64,000 nucleotides of DNA, from the NCBI GenBank assembly GCA_963681505.1, contig OY811985.1, forward strand, positions 4,315,419-4,379,418. Direction: 5' to 3'. A program made the translations under genes and the position numbers. Below, one piece after another: positions 45,911-59,600 of this stretch. Below the pieces are notes generated by a model. That model was not told the origin of the DNA and searched no databases. It saw nothing but the letters and a program-made list of their open reading frames with translations. Numbering within the stretch: position 1 is the stretch's first letter; every line of letters begins with the position of its first letter. The DNA is from Eunapius fragilis (Eukaryota; Porifera; Demospongiae; Spongillida; Spongillidae).

Positions 45911-48510
45911 TTTCATAACTACCGCAACCTTGATATTAAGTTATGAAATAATTAGCGATTATACTCTCTACGGCAAGTTGAACGTCACACTAGACAGATG
46001 TATTGCCAGATAAAAGATGTGCTGTCTTTCTAACTGTTTTATTATATTATGTGAATAAATTTTAAAATATTAGTTGGTGCAATCGCGCAATATGCACCCT
46101 TAGCCACGTAATCCCTAATCAACCGACAGAGAAGAGTAAGTGAGCCAAAAAGAAGGTAAGCTTGAGAGCTGAATACTACTGCGGTTAAAGTTTATGTCAA
46201 TTATAACTTCACTGTACATTGATTATAGCATGGATCAAATTATTCTAGACACAATGTCATTCACTTTATTTTTTAAAGCAGAGCCCTCAAATTTTCCCTA
46301 ACAATGTCACTGATAGCAGCCTATGGCCAAGCAAAGGGGAAAGCTAAAGGGGCACAGTGGGTAGAGCAAACTTTGCTTCAGTACTCACGCCCCTCAAAAT
46401 CTCTCTGCCAAGCAAAAGGGACAAGCTGTGGATAGAGCAACTTTGCTTCACTACTCACACCCATCTGTACTTTGCTATCTGTACTTTGCTATCATCGAGG
46501 TGAGTGTATTGCTGCCAAGCCACAAGCCCTGCAGCAATACGCTCACCTCTGTAACACTGCCAACAATTAAGCAGCCATGTGCAATCAATGTCAAAGGCAA
46601 GCTGGCTTACCCAATGCCCTGTCTGGGACCAAGACTTTTAAACATGGTTTTGCCTTGCCCCCAGGACCTTTTTACCACTTCATGCTTAGAACAACTACCC
46701 CATGGAAAATAAAAGCACCTAGTGGATGATACTTGTCATCTTAAAAGTACGATTCAATTAAGTCTTTGCCACTTCAGCAAGGCCACCTGCTGTTACGAGC
46801 GTAGCAATAAGCCTGCCACAAAGAGAGCAGTGATGCCTGCGGTTTTTATTTATATGGCAAAGTGAGTGGAACATCCAGTAAATGTCTGTTCATCTTCCTT
46901 ACCCAACAGCCATAGTTAATTATTATTATTTTTATACAACCTCAAGGCTCAGTTGAGCTTGTTCTCTGGGCTTGGATGACATCATATCTCAATACTGCCG
47001 CAATACCAGATGATGTAAGAATTTGACATGCTTTAGAATAAAGTCCATCGCATGCAAGAGAAATAGCAGATGTCACACACAGAATAGAATCATCTTGCTT
47101 GTGGGCTTTCACAGATGTGTGATGTGCTGTTGAGTTGACAGCATGACTCCAGAGTGATGCATATTGTCCAGACGACCAAGCATCGCATAGGAGATTTAGA
47201 TCAACAGATTTATTTTTTTCTCTCTACTTGGAAGCACACACTTGGGTAATATAAAGAGCATTATAACGAAGCTTCTGCAGAGTTAGTGCATAAGACTTCC
47301 TTCAGGGCAGAGGCAAGGACACGTGCATAAGCAGGTCTGAATTTAGATATGGAACAGTGCCCAGCAAAATCACCCTTGTGATACTTTTTCAATTTTTCCA
47401 GGGCAAGCAAAAAAAAAAGTAATGCTCGCATTGAAATGTATGGCTAATTATAAATTCAGTGCCTAATAACTTTATGATGGATAGTCCAATTTAGGGTGCG
47501 TAAGGACCATCTGATAGAAGCTCTTTGGAGTTCACGAAAAATCAAAAAATTTGAAAACTTGAAAAACTACCCAGAAGGGTTGATTTTGCTGGACACTGTC
47601 CCATATATTGATGGTTAGGCACATTGTGCCAAAAACAAATATCAAACGATGGCATACTATGTGCCACCCCAGGCTCTGTGGGGTAACTTCCAAGGCTCAC
47701 CCTGACACAAACACCGCTTGATGTAAGGTGCAGTCCGTGAGGACCTGACAAAAGTGTGGCAGCGATGGCAGACAAAAAGGCTTTGTTCATGTAGCCATGA
47801 TTCAGGAGCTGACCCTGGATATGCAGGCCTTGAATATGTTGGTTCATCACATGGTAGGAGCAACAAGCATACTACACCCAGCACTAAACAGGGTTTTCTA
47901 CTGTTGTCACGTGAGGACGAGGGCTGGGAATGGAAGTTGGGAATGAATTGAGATGGTAACTGCTGGGAGGATAAATGTGATGATGGCAGTGTAGAGGATA
48001 CCAGAGGTGAATAATTTAATAGTGGGATTTGAATTAGATGTGTGGTAGGTACTGTAGACTATTGTTCTGCTGACATTACAACACGATCACCAGGTTTGTT
48101 AGTGATCTCCTGATCAGTTTTGAGTTTTGTATGTTTGTTTGTTGCATAATTATGTATTATTATTCATATGGGAGATGGGGGAAAGAAGCTTCAGATGCAT
48201 TGTGGTCAACTAGTTCTTGTAGGCCAAAGCCAGTGGTACTGGCATAAACTCTTTGGCAGGCTCAACCAAAACTTGATGAGAGATGTGAAAGACTTAAAAC
48301 AGCTGGATTACTTAGCTTTATCCCACAGCAGCCATAATGATCCAAAGCAGAAGGGATGCTTTCCCCAGCCTAGCATATGGTTACTGTGCTTACTATCCAC
48401 CCATGTCCACTTACTTTCCTTCCTTCCACTAACTCAGCCATCCTAGATGGATTTAGCAATGATGAGACAAAAATATTAAGTAACCAGTTTCCCATGTTCA
48501 CAGACAGCAT
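45911..48510. other. Mirrored intergenic region with RT-type relic and MITE
   Basis: The reverse complement of about 37066-39687. It holds the hairpin copy (46497-46549), the RT-type relic on the minus strand (about 47900-46975) and its MITE (about 47355-47600). No functional gene is seen. Confidence 0.6.
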
Positions 48511-49378
48511 CATGATCAGGTTGACATGAGCAATGCTCGTCATGATCAGGTTGACATGAGCAATGCTCGTCATGATCAGGTTGACATGAGCAATGCTCGT
48601 CATGATCAGGTTGACATGAGCAATGCTCGTCATGATCAGGTTGACATGAGCAATGCTCGTCATGATCAGGTTGACATGAGCAATGCTCGTCATGATCAGG
48701 TTGGGCATGAGCAATGCTCGTCATGATCAGGTTGGGCATGAGCAATGCTCGTCATGATCAGGTTGACATGAGCAATGCTCGTCATGATCAGGTTGACATG
48801 AGCAATGCTCGTCATGATCAGGTTGACATGAGCAATGCTCGTCATGATCAGGTTGACATGAGCAATGCTCGTCATGATCAGGTTGACATGAGCAATGCTC
48901 GTCATGATCAGGTTGACATGAGCAATGCTCGTCATGATCAGGTTGACATGAGCAATGCTCGTCATGATCAGGTTGACATGAGCAATGCTCTTCATGATCA
49001 GGTTGGGCATGAGCAATGCTCGTCATGATCAGGTTGGGCATGAGCAATGCTCGTCATGATCAGGTTGGGCATGAGCAATGCTCGTCATGATCAGGTTGAC
49101 ATGAGCAATGCTCGTCATGATCAGGTTGACATGAGCAATGCTCGTCATGATCAGGTTGACATGAGCAATGCTCGTCATGATCAGGTTGACATGAGCAATG
49201 CTCGTCATGATCAGGTTGACATGAGCAATGCTCGTCATGATCAGGTTGACATGAGCAATGCTCGTCATGATCAGGTTGACATGAGCAATGCTCGTCATGA
49301 TCAGGTTGACATGAGCAATGCTCGTCATGATCAGGTTGACATGAGCAATGCTCGTCATGATCAGGTTGACATGACCAA
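48511..49378. repeat. 30-bp minisatellite, about 29 copies (expanded allele)
   Basis: Same unit as 36711-37065 in reverse orientation, with about 17 more copies and a few GGGCATG variant units. Confidence 0.95.
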
Positions 49379-50600
49379 TGTTCGTCCCGCCTCATCCCAG
49401 AAAGATGTGATGACATGTCCAAGGCTTACATTCCTTATCGGGTACTTTTGGCTTTCTTAGCGTATTCTTATGGTAGAGGAATTGGCAATAGAATCTATGA
49501 AAAAAATCCCTTTGATGAAATTAGAGCAAAACTGACTGGTGTATAGAAGGTATTTCAGGACGATCAGCTGAGTACAGGCCTGAGCTGGTAAGGCAATCAG
49601 CTGAGTTGTTCACAAATGGGAATGTCACAAAAGACATCTGAGAAAATAAATTGCCTTCATCAGAATATGCTCCTTCAACGAACCTATGGTAAACCAAAAC
49701 CAGTGGGCAATGGTTACTATCTATACCTTGTTCCCTGGCAATGTTTGATCAAATGCATGTTCTGCTTTACAATTAATGTGTCATTGAAATTTCAGCAGAC
49801 TGCTCATATATAATATTCAATCCAGTTGTACGTTACACCTTCAGTTCTCGCATAAGCAGACGTCAATATTTAGTAAACAAACATGCATTGTTTGCAGTAA
49901 TTTCAGTGATTTGGGTATGAACAAAAAACAATGTACCAACCCTGCCACTCAACACACTCAGACCACCTGTTTGTATAGCCATTTGGAAACAGTAGGCTAT
50001 CCAGGTAAGCGAACATCAATATTTAATAAACACAGGTGCATTGTACCAGCAGCCCATCCACTCAACACACTCAGAACTTCTGTTTTGTGTAAATATGGCA
50101 TAGCCATTACAAACAGTATAAGGCTGGCATTCTGTAAACCTCTTCATCCTTTTGCAGCACACTTTCACCACGTTGCCTATAACAGCTCATACAAGCATAG
50201 CTGTGAACATTATCACAGGTGCAGTGGATGCAAGCAGTAAATCTGAGCATAGTAAGGATGGCAAGAGCAGTTTAAATACTGTGGCTGCAGTAGCCAGTAA
50301 GCATCAAGATTCGAGCCTATCTCTGGAGCATAACATTTTACAATGCACAAATTCAGCTACATGTATACAACTCTACCTGGATGAACACTGGAGCAAATGC
50401 TGTGCATGTATATTGTGGCATATCATTGAATGAAAGGGCACATGCAATTCACATAGAAACACCACCCAATCCACACAATGCCTGTGAAAAATTCTCTAAA
50501 TGAACAAAGTAGATGTGCACAAACTGATAACCATTATGCACCCACATATAATTAACTCAAATATATTCATTGCAATGTTCCATTGAAATGGGTCACAACT
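49379..50600. other. Mirrored 3' flank of ArfGAP
   Basis: The reverse complement of 35502-36710, including the 93-codon frame at 50152-50433. No recognised gene. Confidence 0.5.
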
Positions 50601-53600
50601 TCACTTCTTGTATGTCTGATATCGATCCTGTCAAGAACAAAGTGAAACAGACAAAAAACGTACATTAAAGTGTATCACATTTAATTGCATACCAACCAAC
50701 ACTTGAAAGTGGGTTGTGTAAACAAATATTATACCTCAGAGCTAAATATTTATAAGTAATGTGAGCTCCCCTACTCTTCAAGGGTGCTGCCCCGCTTATG
50801 CTTCAGTACTAATATAGAGAAGTTGGATCCTTCATATGCATAGCGCCCTGATCACGCATCACACAAGTGCCCGCCTACATATTTTGCATATTGCATGTGT
50901 ATCCTGACACATCAATGGCATATGGCCGTCAAGAGCAATCACACAAGTGGAGGCTGTAATGAGTATAGGACCTAAACATACACATGGATACATGTGTACA
51001 CTGAAAAAAATAATAAATGAAATATGTTTGTTTTATTACTTACTTGTATAGTTTCATATACTCCACTGGCAAGGCTAGTGATCTGTAAAGCAAAAAAAAA
51101 AAAAAAAACGTTCAGGCTATACAAATATCTGATTAATAATAAACTTATGTACATACAAGATGGACATTAGTTTTTCTTCAAGAACTTGTGATATGAGTAA
51201 CCAACGAACCTTTGATCCCACTGTGGTTGCAGCATCTTTCCATTGTTCAGATGACTTGCTGGAAGTGCCTGTAGTTTATCACACACACAAATAAACTCAT
51301 ACAAAAGCCACACAATGTTGTCATACAGCACAATAATGTCTAGAACAAACAAACAATATCTCCCTTGTTCACTGGTTGTCAAACAAAATATGGAATGACC
51401 TCCCACAAAATTGGCTTCTGTGTCCAGGTGTTTCAAACTTTTTAGAGCCCGCAGTGTCTAGTAAACTTACAAATAGAAAATCTGACTGCCCAAAGTTTCC
51501 AATTCACTATAAACCAAATTTATAATTGGGACAGTGTCCAGCAAAAGCGGCCTTCTGGATTATAATTTTAGCACTATCAAAATTGTATGTTACATAAATC
51601 TGTATATCATCGCAAACATTATAACACTTACATTTAAAATCTCGTATACTTGTTCCGACACCCTTTTTCTCTATGCAAACTAATTCTGGTGCTGTAGATA
51701 TTTTCACTGCCATGAGTACAAAGTTCACCAACCTATCTGGTTAGAAATCTGTGCATCTCCAGGTATAACTGTCATAAGCATGTCAAATTTGGTATGTTTA
51801 TAGAGGAGTCTTGTAGCTATTTAACTGCTCAAACAGTTGACTTGAATGTTATGCCTTACAAGAATTTTGCACCAATGATGTAAACACATGCCTCCCGTAT
51901 ATTGAATGGGACATGGTTTACTTAAATCAATGGCCCGAATCGAGTGGGAAAGCGTGCACTCAATTTGCACAGCGATATCTAAATAACGGATAACATTGAA
52001 GTAAACAATCTGGACTATTAAATAGCTAAAGGACTCCTCTATAAATATACACTGATGACACTCTTACTTGGAGATACGTGGAATTCTAAACCGATGGGTT
52101 GGCAAACTTTGTACTCACAGCAACGAAAATAGCTAGAGGACTTAAATCGGTTTAATTAGAGAATCTGGGAACATGTGTACAATATTTGAAAGGAAAGCGT
52201 TGAATGTTTGTGAAGACATATTGATTTATGTAACACACAATTTTTCATAGTGATAAAATTATTACCCCAGAAGGCTGATTTTGCTGGACACTGTACATTT
52301 CAAGAAAGCGTTGTTGTTCCATAGCCTGTCCTGGAAGGTAACCATAAGCTTGGTATTGTCTGATAATATGGTAAATTTGGGGCTTACCAGCATATATATA
52401 TATATGCATACACACACCATAGCTAACTACTAACATCCATAAACCCTAGCTTAGTATAGCAATAAAAATCGCTAGATCACCTAATCAGTTAAATGGTGTG
52501 AAAACAAGTGTACGATATACCGATAAAATGCTCCAAGTGCTGACAAACTAGCTAATAAAAAAAATGCATCTTGAAAACCGTGGAAACGTTAATGAGGTGG
52601 CTTTGGTGCGTTACAGCGATCGGTAGCCTTACAATTCTTACACGTCTATATTGATGTACTTTGAATGGGCTATCAGAAAAGGTGTTTTGCTTAGGCACTG
52701 AATGAATGGAGGAAATTATGAAAGTTTTGATTTCCCCAAATATACCCCACGTCTTACGTTAATTATGCATACATGATAATTGCACGCATCAAAGTTCTTT
52801 GATGCTCCTTCCTTGAAAATTTTATAATATCTTGTTGTATCCCTTTTTGTTGCCTCGACCCCATATTCAGATTTATGCAACATAAAAATTTTTATAGTGA
52901 TAAAATTATAACCTCAGAAGGTCGATTTTGCTGGACACTATACCACATGTACATTACAAAGGAACACTTAATGTAATACCACTTTTTAATGTCTGATGTC
53001 TTGAATTAACGTTATCCCGGGGGGGAAGGGGGGGGGGGGGGGGGTGCAGTTGTATATCCAGGTCCACAGTCACAAAAGAACAAACAAACAAAAAAAAAAA
53101 AACACTTTTTGCCATTCAGTCGGTGAAGGGACCTAGTTACAGTTAACAGTACTGGCACAGTGTAAGTCCTTTTAGGATCAGGCCAAGATATGTAAGCCTT
53201 AAATTCCACTGGTATGTGTAAAACATTTTGTTTAGCATGCACAGACACCAGAGCGTAATGGATAGCTCCACTAGTATGGCTAGTTTTGCACGTATCAGTA
53301 GGTTTAAGCCTTACTTATCCCGGACTAGTCCTAAAAGGACTCGTGTTGCGTGCCAGAACCATGAAATGTAATTAGGTTCCTTAAATGTCCAAACAGCAAA
53401 AACTTTTGCTGTACACACAGGTGTACAATTGTAAGGAAAACTTGCTCAGTCATGTCCATGGACTCATAAACTCTTATCGAAAGGAGATTCGGGACTGTAC
53501 TGTACTTAGAAGAGGGTAGCAGTATACTCTATTTTATGCACGACCTCTTTTGCTGGTACAAAAATGTATGCTTGCATTGGAAGTGTGGTTCTCTTTCTAG

Positions 53601-56600
53601 CAATTGACCAGTGTGTCAGCGCATATGGTTAACTGCAATCCATCACAACACCCCCAGGGCAGGGACAATAGACAATAACACATCGTTCAGTCCCCTTATT
53701 GATTATGCGCACTTATATGTGTGACTGTGCTAAGTGACATTGCTGGTAGTTCATCTCCACTACACAACAATGCAGTATCGAATTATTTGCCTTGCAGGGT
53801 GACAACATATTCAAGGTTTTATCCACTGAGAGGAAGTCATCAACAGAGGGACAAAATGCAGAATACAGGTCACTGAAAACAAAATATGAGGCTAGATCAC
53901 GAAGTTGTAGTCAAAAAAAGTTCTCCTAGCTTTGTAGAGCATACACCTGGAGATGAGGCATGAACTGAACTTACTCTTTGGAGTACTTCTTCCAAAATAA
54001 TCATCACTGGATATACCCGAAGAACCATGGAAACGGCCAGCATTAGCATCAGACTCCTGCAGGATGCAGCACCCACACACATAACATGTACAGCCACACA
54101 CATAACATGTACAGCCACACACATAACATGTACAGCCACACACATAACATGTACAGCCACACACATAACGTGTACAGCCACACACATAACGTGTGCAGCC
54201 ACACATAACAACATGTACAGCCACACACATAACATGTACAGCCACACACATAACGTGTGCACCCACACACATAACGTGTGTAGCCACACACATAACGTGT
54301 GTAGCCACACACATAACATGTACACCCACACACATAACGTGTGCACCCACACACATAACATGTACAGCCACACACATAACAACATGTGCACCCACACACA
54401 TAACATGTACAGCCACACACATAACGTGTGCAGCCACACACATAACGTGTGCAGCCACACACATAACGTGTACAGCCACACACATAACGTGTGCACCCAC
54501 ACACATAACGTGTGTAGCCACACATAACGTGTGCAGCCACACACATAACGTGTACAGCCACACACATAACGTGTGCACCCACACACATAACATGTACAGC
54601 CACACACATAACGTGTGCAGCCAGCCACGCACATAACGTGTACACATTATAACTTAGCATTGCACAATAACTTATAACAGGGTAGGTAATCACCCAACCC
54701 TTTGCCGCCTCCAGTGGCGTAGCAAGGGGGGCGGTCGCCCCGGGCGCCGAGTTGAGAGGGGCGCTAAAATCGTGGGGAAAAAAATTTTTTTTGTATTTTT
54801 AAATAGGTCAAACAAAAATTTTAAAAGTAGGTCTAAGGTCAGGCTCAGCATAATTTCTTTGATAATCGTACGGTACCGGTTGTATTCAGGCTCACTCAAG
54901 GAAAAATTATATAGCGATCATAGGACGACTATCGTTTGGATCGGTGTCTCTTGGCCTGAAATAGTTCGAAGAGGCAGGTAAACAGAAAATAAGTTAATTA
55001 ACCCGCTAGTCTCGCTTAAAAAACTTTGTTGTCCATGCCCTTAGACTATGATAATAAAAATGAGTTTTAAAAATAAACCTTCAGGTTCGTACTACAGAAA
55101 GCGCTCGGCTCAGCGTGAAGTTGATCGCCAAAAGGAATGCGGTTCTTTGCTTAAATTCTTAAAAGTTGACCAGCCGGAGCAGCCAAATCAGTTGGACAAT
55201 GAATACGAGCAGAGTGAAATGGAGAAAGTAGATAGTTCTCAAGTATTTGACGAAGAAACATCTGATATCGACAAAACTGATGACACGATACAAGTAAAGT
55301 CCAAGCATGAAGAAAATATTTTTGAAAAAGAAAATCGTTCTGGAGACTTTGCATATGAGTCTTCTGCAGAAGTGTCAGAACCAGAATCCGATAAGTTTCC
55401 TACGTATATCAAAGACATTGGTCTTTGGCTGCGGCCAATTAAAGACTCCCTGCGATTGCAACTCGTTGAGCAGGGTGTCGGTGAACTGCAAAACAAAGCA
55501 GGCCCATTTGTGGAAGATGTTGATGAACGTGGAACTTCCAGATCTCTGACAAGTCAGTGGTTCATAAAAACTTTGGCAAATGGTAAAGAACTTCCTAGAG
55601 ACTGGCTAATTTATTCTCCTGTCAAAGGAGCTGCCTTTTGCTTTTGCTGCATTTTATTTCCTCACACGCAATCAGGTCAAGGAGGTACAGTTAGTTCATT
55701 CGCAAGTCAGCATGGGTTTTCTAAATGGAGAAAGTTGAATCCAAGAATTCTTGATCATGAAAAGAGTCCATATCATAGGCAGTGTTATTTAAGCTGGAAG
55801 GAACTTGAGGCTGGATTGCACGCAGGAGCATTGATTGACCACTCGTTGGAACAAGCAATCCAACAAGAACGAATGAAGTGGCGTGAAATTTTAAAGAGAG
55901 TGTTAGATGTCATTCTGTTTGTCGCTAAACAGAACATAGCACTTCGGGGCCATAGAGAAGATGACGAGTCGCATAACAGAGGAAACTTCTATGAACTGAT
56001 TCTTCTTCTTGGAAAATACGATGCAGTTTTGAGGGAGCATCTCACAACCGTAACTCTAACTGCAAGAAGTACATCGTATTTATCACCAACAATCCAGAAT
56101 GAAGTGATAAATCTTCTTGGCAGAACAGTGCATGAAAAAATCGTTGAAGACATAAAGAAAGCAAAATATTTTACAATAATTGCCGATAGCACACCAGATG
56201 CAGCTCACGTGGATCAAATGTCGATTATCGTTCGGTATGTTGTCCTGCAGCAGAACAATGTTGAAGTAAGAGAATCATTCTTTGGTTTTTTTGCAATGAA
56301 AGGTAAAACTGCTGCAATTTTTACAAATCAATTGCTAGAGTGTTTTGAACAAGATAACATATCCATTCAAGATTGTCGCGGACTGGGGTTTGACAATGCA
56401 GCAACAATGTCAGGCATCCATACAGGTGTTCAGACAAGAATTCGGGAACTAAATCCACTGGCAGTCTTTGTACCATGCTGCAATCATAGCTTGAACTTAG
56501 TAGGGGTTCATGCGGCTGAAGTGAATCCTGAAGTTATAACGTTTTTCGGCACTCTGGACAGACTGTTTGCCTTTTTCTCTCAGTCCACTGGCCGATGGGA

Positions 56601-59600
56601 TGTCATGAAAAGACATCTTCAAATCTCCTTAAAAAGGCATGCAGATACAAGGTGGAGCAGTAAGGCAGAAGCCGTTAAGCCTGTCTTTAAGCAGTACAAC
56701 GAACTTATTGATTGCCTAGAAGAACTAAGAAATAATGGCGATACAAGGGATACACGTTCTGATGCAGGTGGATTATTGGATAATGTTATGTCCTTCAAAT
56801 TCTTGGTTTTCCTTAATCTGTGGGGCAAGGTCTTACCAGAAATTGATAGAGTACAAGCAGTTCTCCAGACAAAGCACCTTACCTTAAAGGAGGCTGCGGT
56901 GGCTTTAGAGTCCCTAAGGATAATGCTGGTTGAAGACCGAGATCAGCTTGCAAAAGGAGCGGTTGAACAAGCCGCAGCACATTGTGAAGAAAATGGAATC
57001 ACTATTCAAGAGCGCATTAGACGAAGAAAGAAAATGCATGATGAACTTGGAAATGATGATCAGTTGTCAACAAAACAAGAATATGATAGGAAGGTGAAAG
57101 AAGTAATTGATGCTCTTCTTCAAGAAATTACCAATCGATTCAGCAAAGTACATGAATTGGACGAAGATTTTGGATTTGTGTGCGACGTCAAATCACTTCT
57201 TCAACCTTCTGATAATGAGACGAGTTCAATAAAGGCTAAGTGGATGAGCAGGTGCAAGGATTTGAGCAAAAAATATCCAGGACATTTGGACGACATTGAA
57301 TTGCTGGAGGAGCTCTTGGCACTAGGAAGATTGATGCGGTCAAACACCTCCACGAAGCAAGGTGACGTTAGAAATTTTTCAGCTCTTGATATATTACGTT
57401 ACATCTCGTCCATTTCACTGGATGCATTTCCAAACTTAGTTATTGTTCTGCAGTTATTCATCACCATTTCTGTCAGTGTGGCGACAGCTGAGAGAAGCTT
57501 CAGCAAACTGAAACTCCTGATGAATTATCTTCGGACATCAATGGGACAAGACAGACTATCAAATCTTGCAACATTATCAATTGAACACGAATTAGCCTCC
57601 AGACTTGATTACGATGACGTGATAAATACTTTTGCTTCTGCAAAAGCTCGAAAAATTAACCTGTAGATACAGTAATTCTTTGCGCAGTTTGATTTAACAA
57701 TAGTTTGTTAAAACTAGTCAAGCAAAAAAACGCAGATAACTAAATTTTGGTTAATGATTTTAAAGTTTAAAACTTTTCTAAGTTTTCTGTTGCTTTGGTT
57801 CAGTATTAAATTTACAATCCTGCATTTCGTATCATTTGCATGTTATTTCTAATATTTATTTGTGAAATACGTTTGACTTGAGTTTATGGGTGGGGCGCCA
57901 ACAAGTAGCTCGCCCCGGGCGCCAGGAGACCTTGCTACGCCACTGGCCGCCTCCATGTAAAATGAGCTCTAAAAACTGATATTACATACATACACGTACT
58001 GTAGACCCAACAAACTGCATGTGTATGTGTGTGCATAGGGAGTGTGTGTGTGTGCATGAGGAGTGTGTGTGTGTGCATGGGGAGTGTGTGTGTGCATGGG
58101 TGTGCGTGTGTGTATGGTGAGTGTGTGTGTGTGTGTATGGGGAGTGTGTGTGCATGGGTGTGCGTGTGTGTATGGGGAGTGTGTGTGTGTGTATATGCAA
58201 GGGGGATATGCAATGGTGTCTGGCAACGTTGATACAAAATAAGAAATTAAAGCATCCATTAATTTAATTATTAACAAATTCACTAATTTCTTAATCTTAC
58301 AGAGCTTCCTGCCCTGTCAAAGAACTGATCCGATGAAATGGATTTAGCACTTGCAAATCTCTGTTGTGCTCCCTCCGATGAGTCGTTTCTCACAACAGAG
58401 GCAGTGCTGTGCAAATGGTAACATATGATCACTGTAACACAAGCCTATATGCAGTACTGTGCAAATGGTAACATAAGATCACTGTAACACAAGCCTACAT
58501 GCAGTGCTGTCCCGGGTGAAAAAATACACGTAGTAACGCGTTATTACGCGTGAAAATGGGACATAAATAACGCCAAACCACGCGATTTTCAAGATGATTA
58601 TCTCCTTGATTGTGCAATACAATAGAGTAGAATTTTGCCTATACACAAAGCGGTCCAGTGTGTATAAAGTTCCAAAGACTGGTTGGTTTGGCATGCATCG
58701 CTCCGATGATATTCACATTCAATGTACTAGCTTAATTTCTTGGGAAAGTATACAAAAGCCCGCGAAATTAAGCTAGTACATTGAATGTGAATATCATCGG
58801 AGCGATGCATGCCAAACCAACCAGTCTTTGGAACTTTATACACACTGGACCGCTTTGTGTATAGGCAAAATTCTACTCTATTGTATTGCACAATCAAGGA
58901 GATAATCATCTTGAAAATCGCGTGTTTTGGCGTTATTTATGTCCCATTTTCACGCATAATAACGCGTTACTACGTGTATTTTTTCACCCGGGGTGCAAAT
59001 GATAACATATGATCACTGTAACACAAGCCTATATGCAGTGTTGTGCAAATGATAACATACGATCACTGTAACACAAGCCTATATGCAGTGCTGTGCAAAT
59101 GATAACATAAGATCACTGTAACACAAGCCTACATGCAGTGCTGTGCAAATGATAACATATGATCACTGTAACACAAGCCTATATGCAGTGCTGTGCAAAT
59201 AATAACATATGATCACTGTAACACAAGCCTATATGCAGTGCTGTGCAAATGATAACATACGATCACTGTAACACAAGTCTATATGCACACTTGGGTAACA
59301 CTACTATCAGCCTCAATTCCGATGAGTTAGCAAGCTTAAAATTAATGCACCCAGGGTGCATACGTTTTCAAACTTCTAACACTCTCAGTTTTTAAAACGT
59401 AACGTGGCGTGTGGCACACAACTGAAACGTTAATTTTACTCTAACTGTGGCAAAGACATACATGTAGCTGTGCAAAGTGTGTGCACGTTTTCCCAGCCAA
59501 TGATTAGGCAAACAGCGCCCCATCAAATGTATGGGAAACAGGTGCGTAAATCATTGCTGTGAATTTGGGCAGAAAATTAACAAACAGGACAAACCAATAG

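Noticed and set aside
48370-49460. Periodic proteins such as MSNARHDQVD repeats
   Set aside because: The 30-bp unit is a multiple of three, so every frame without a stop remains open. Copy number varies between arms, as expected for a satellite and not a gene.
58594-58909. Identical 49-residue open frames on opposite strands
   Set aside because: This is the expected consequence of the 482-bp palindrome; there is no coding evidence.
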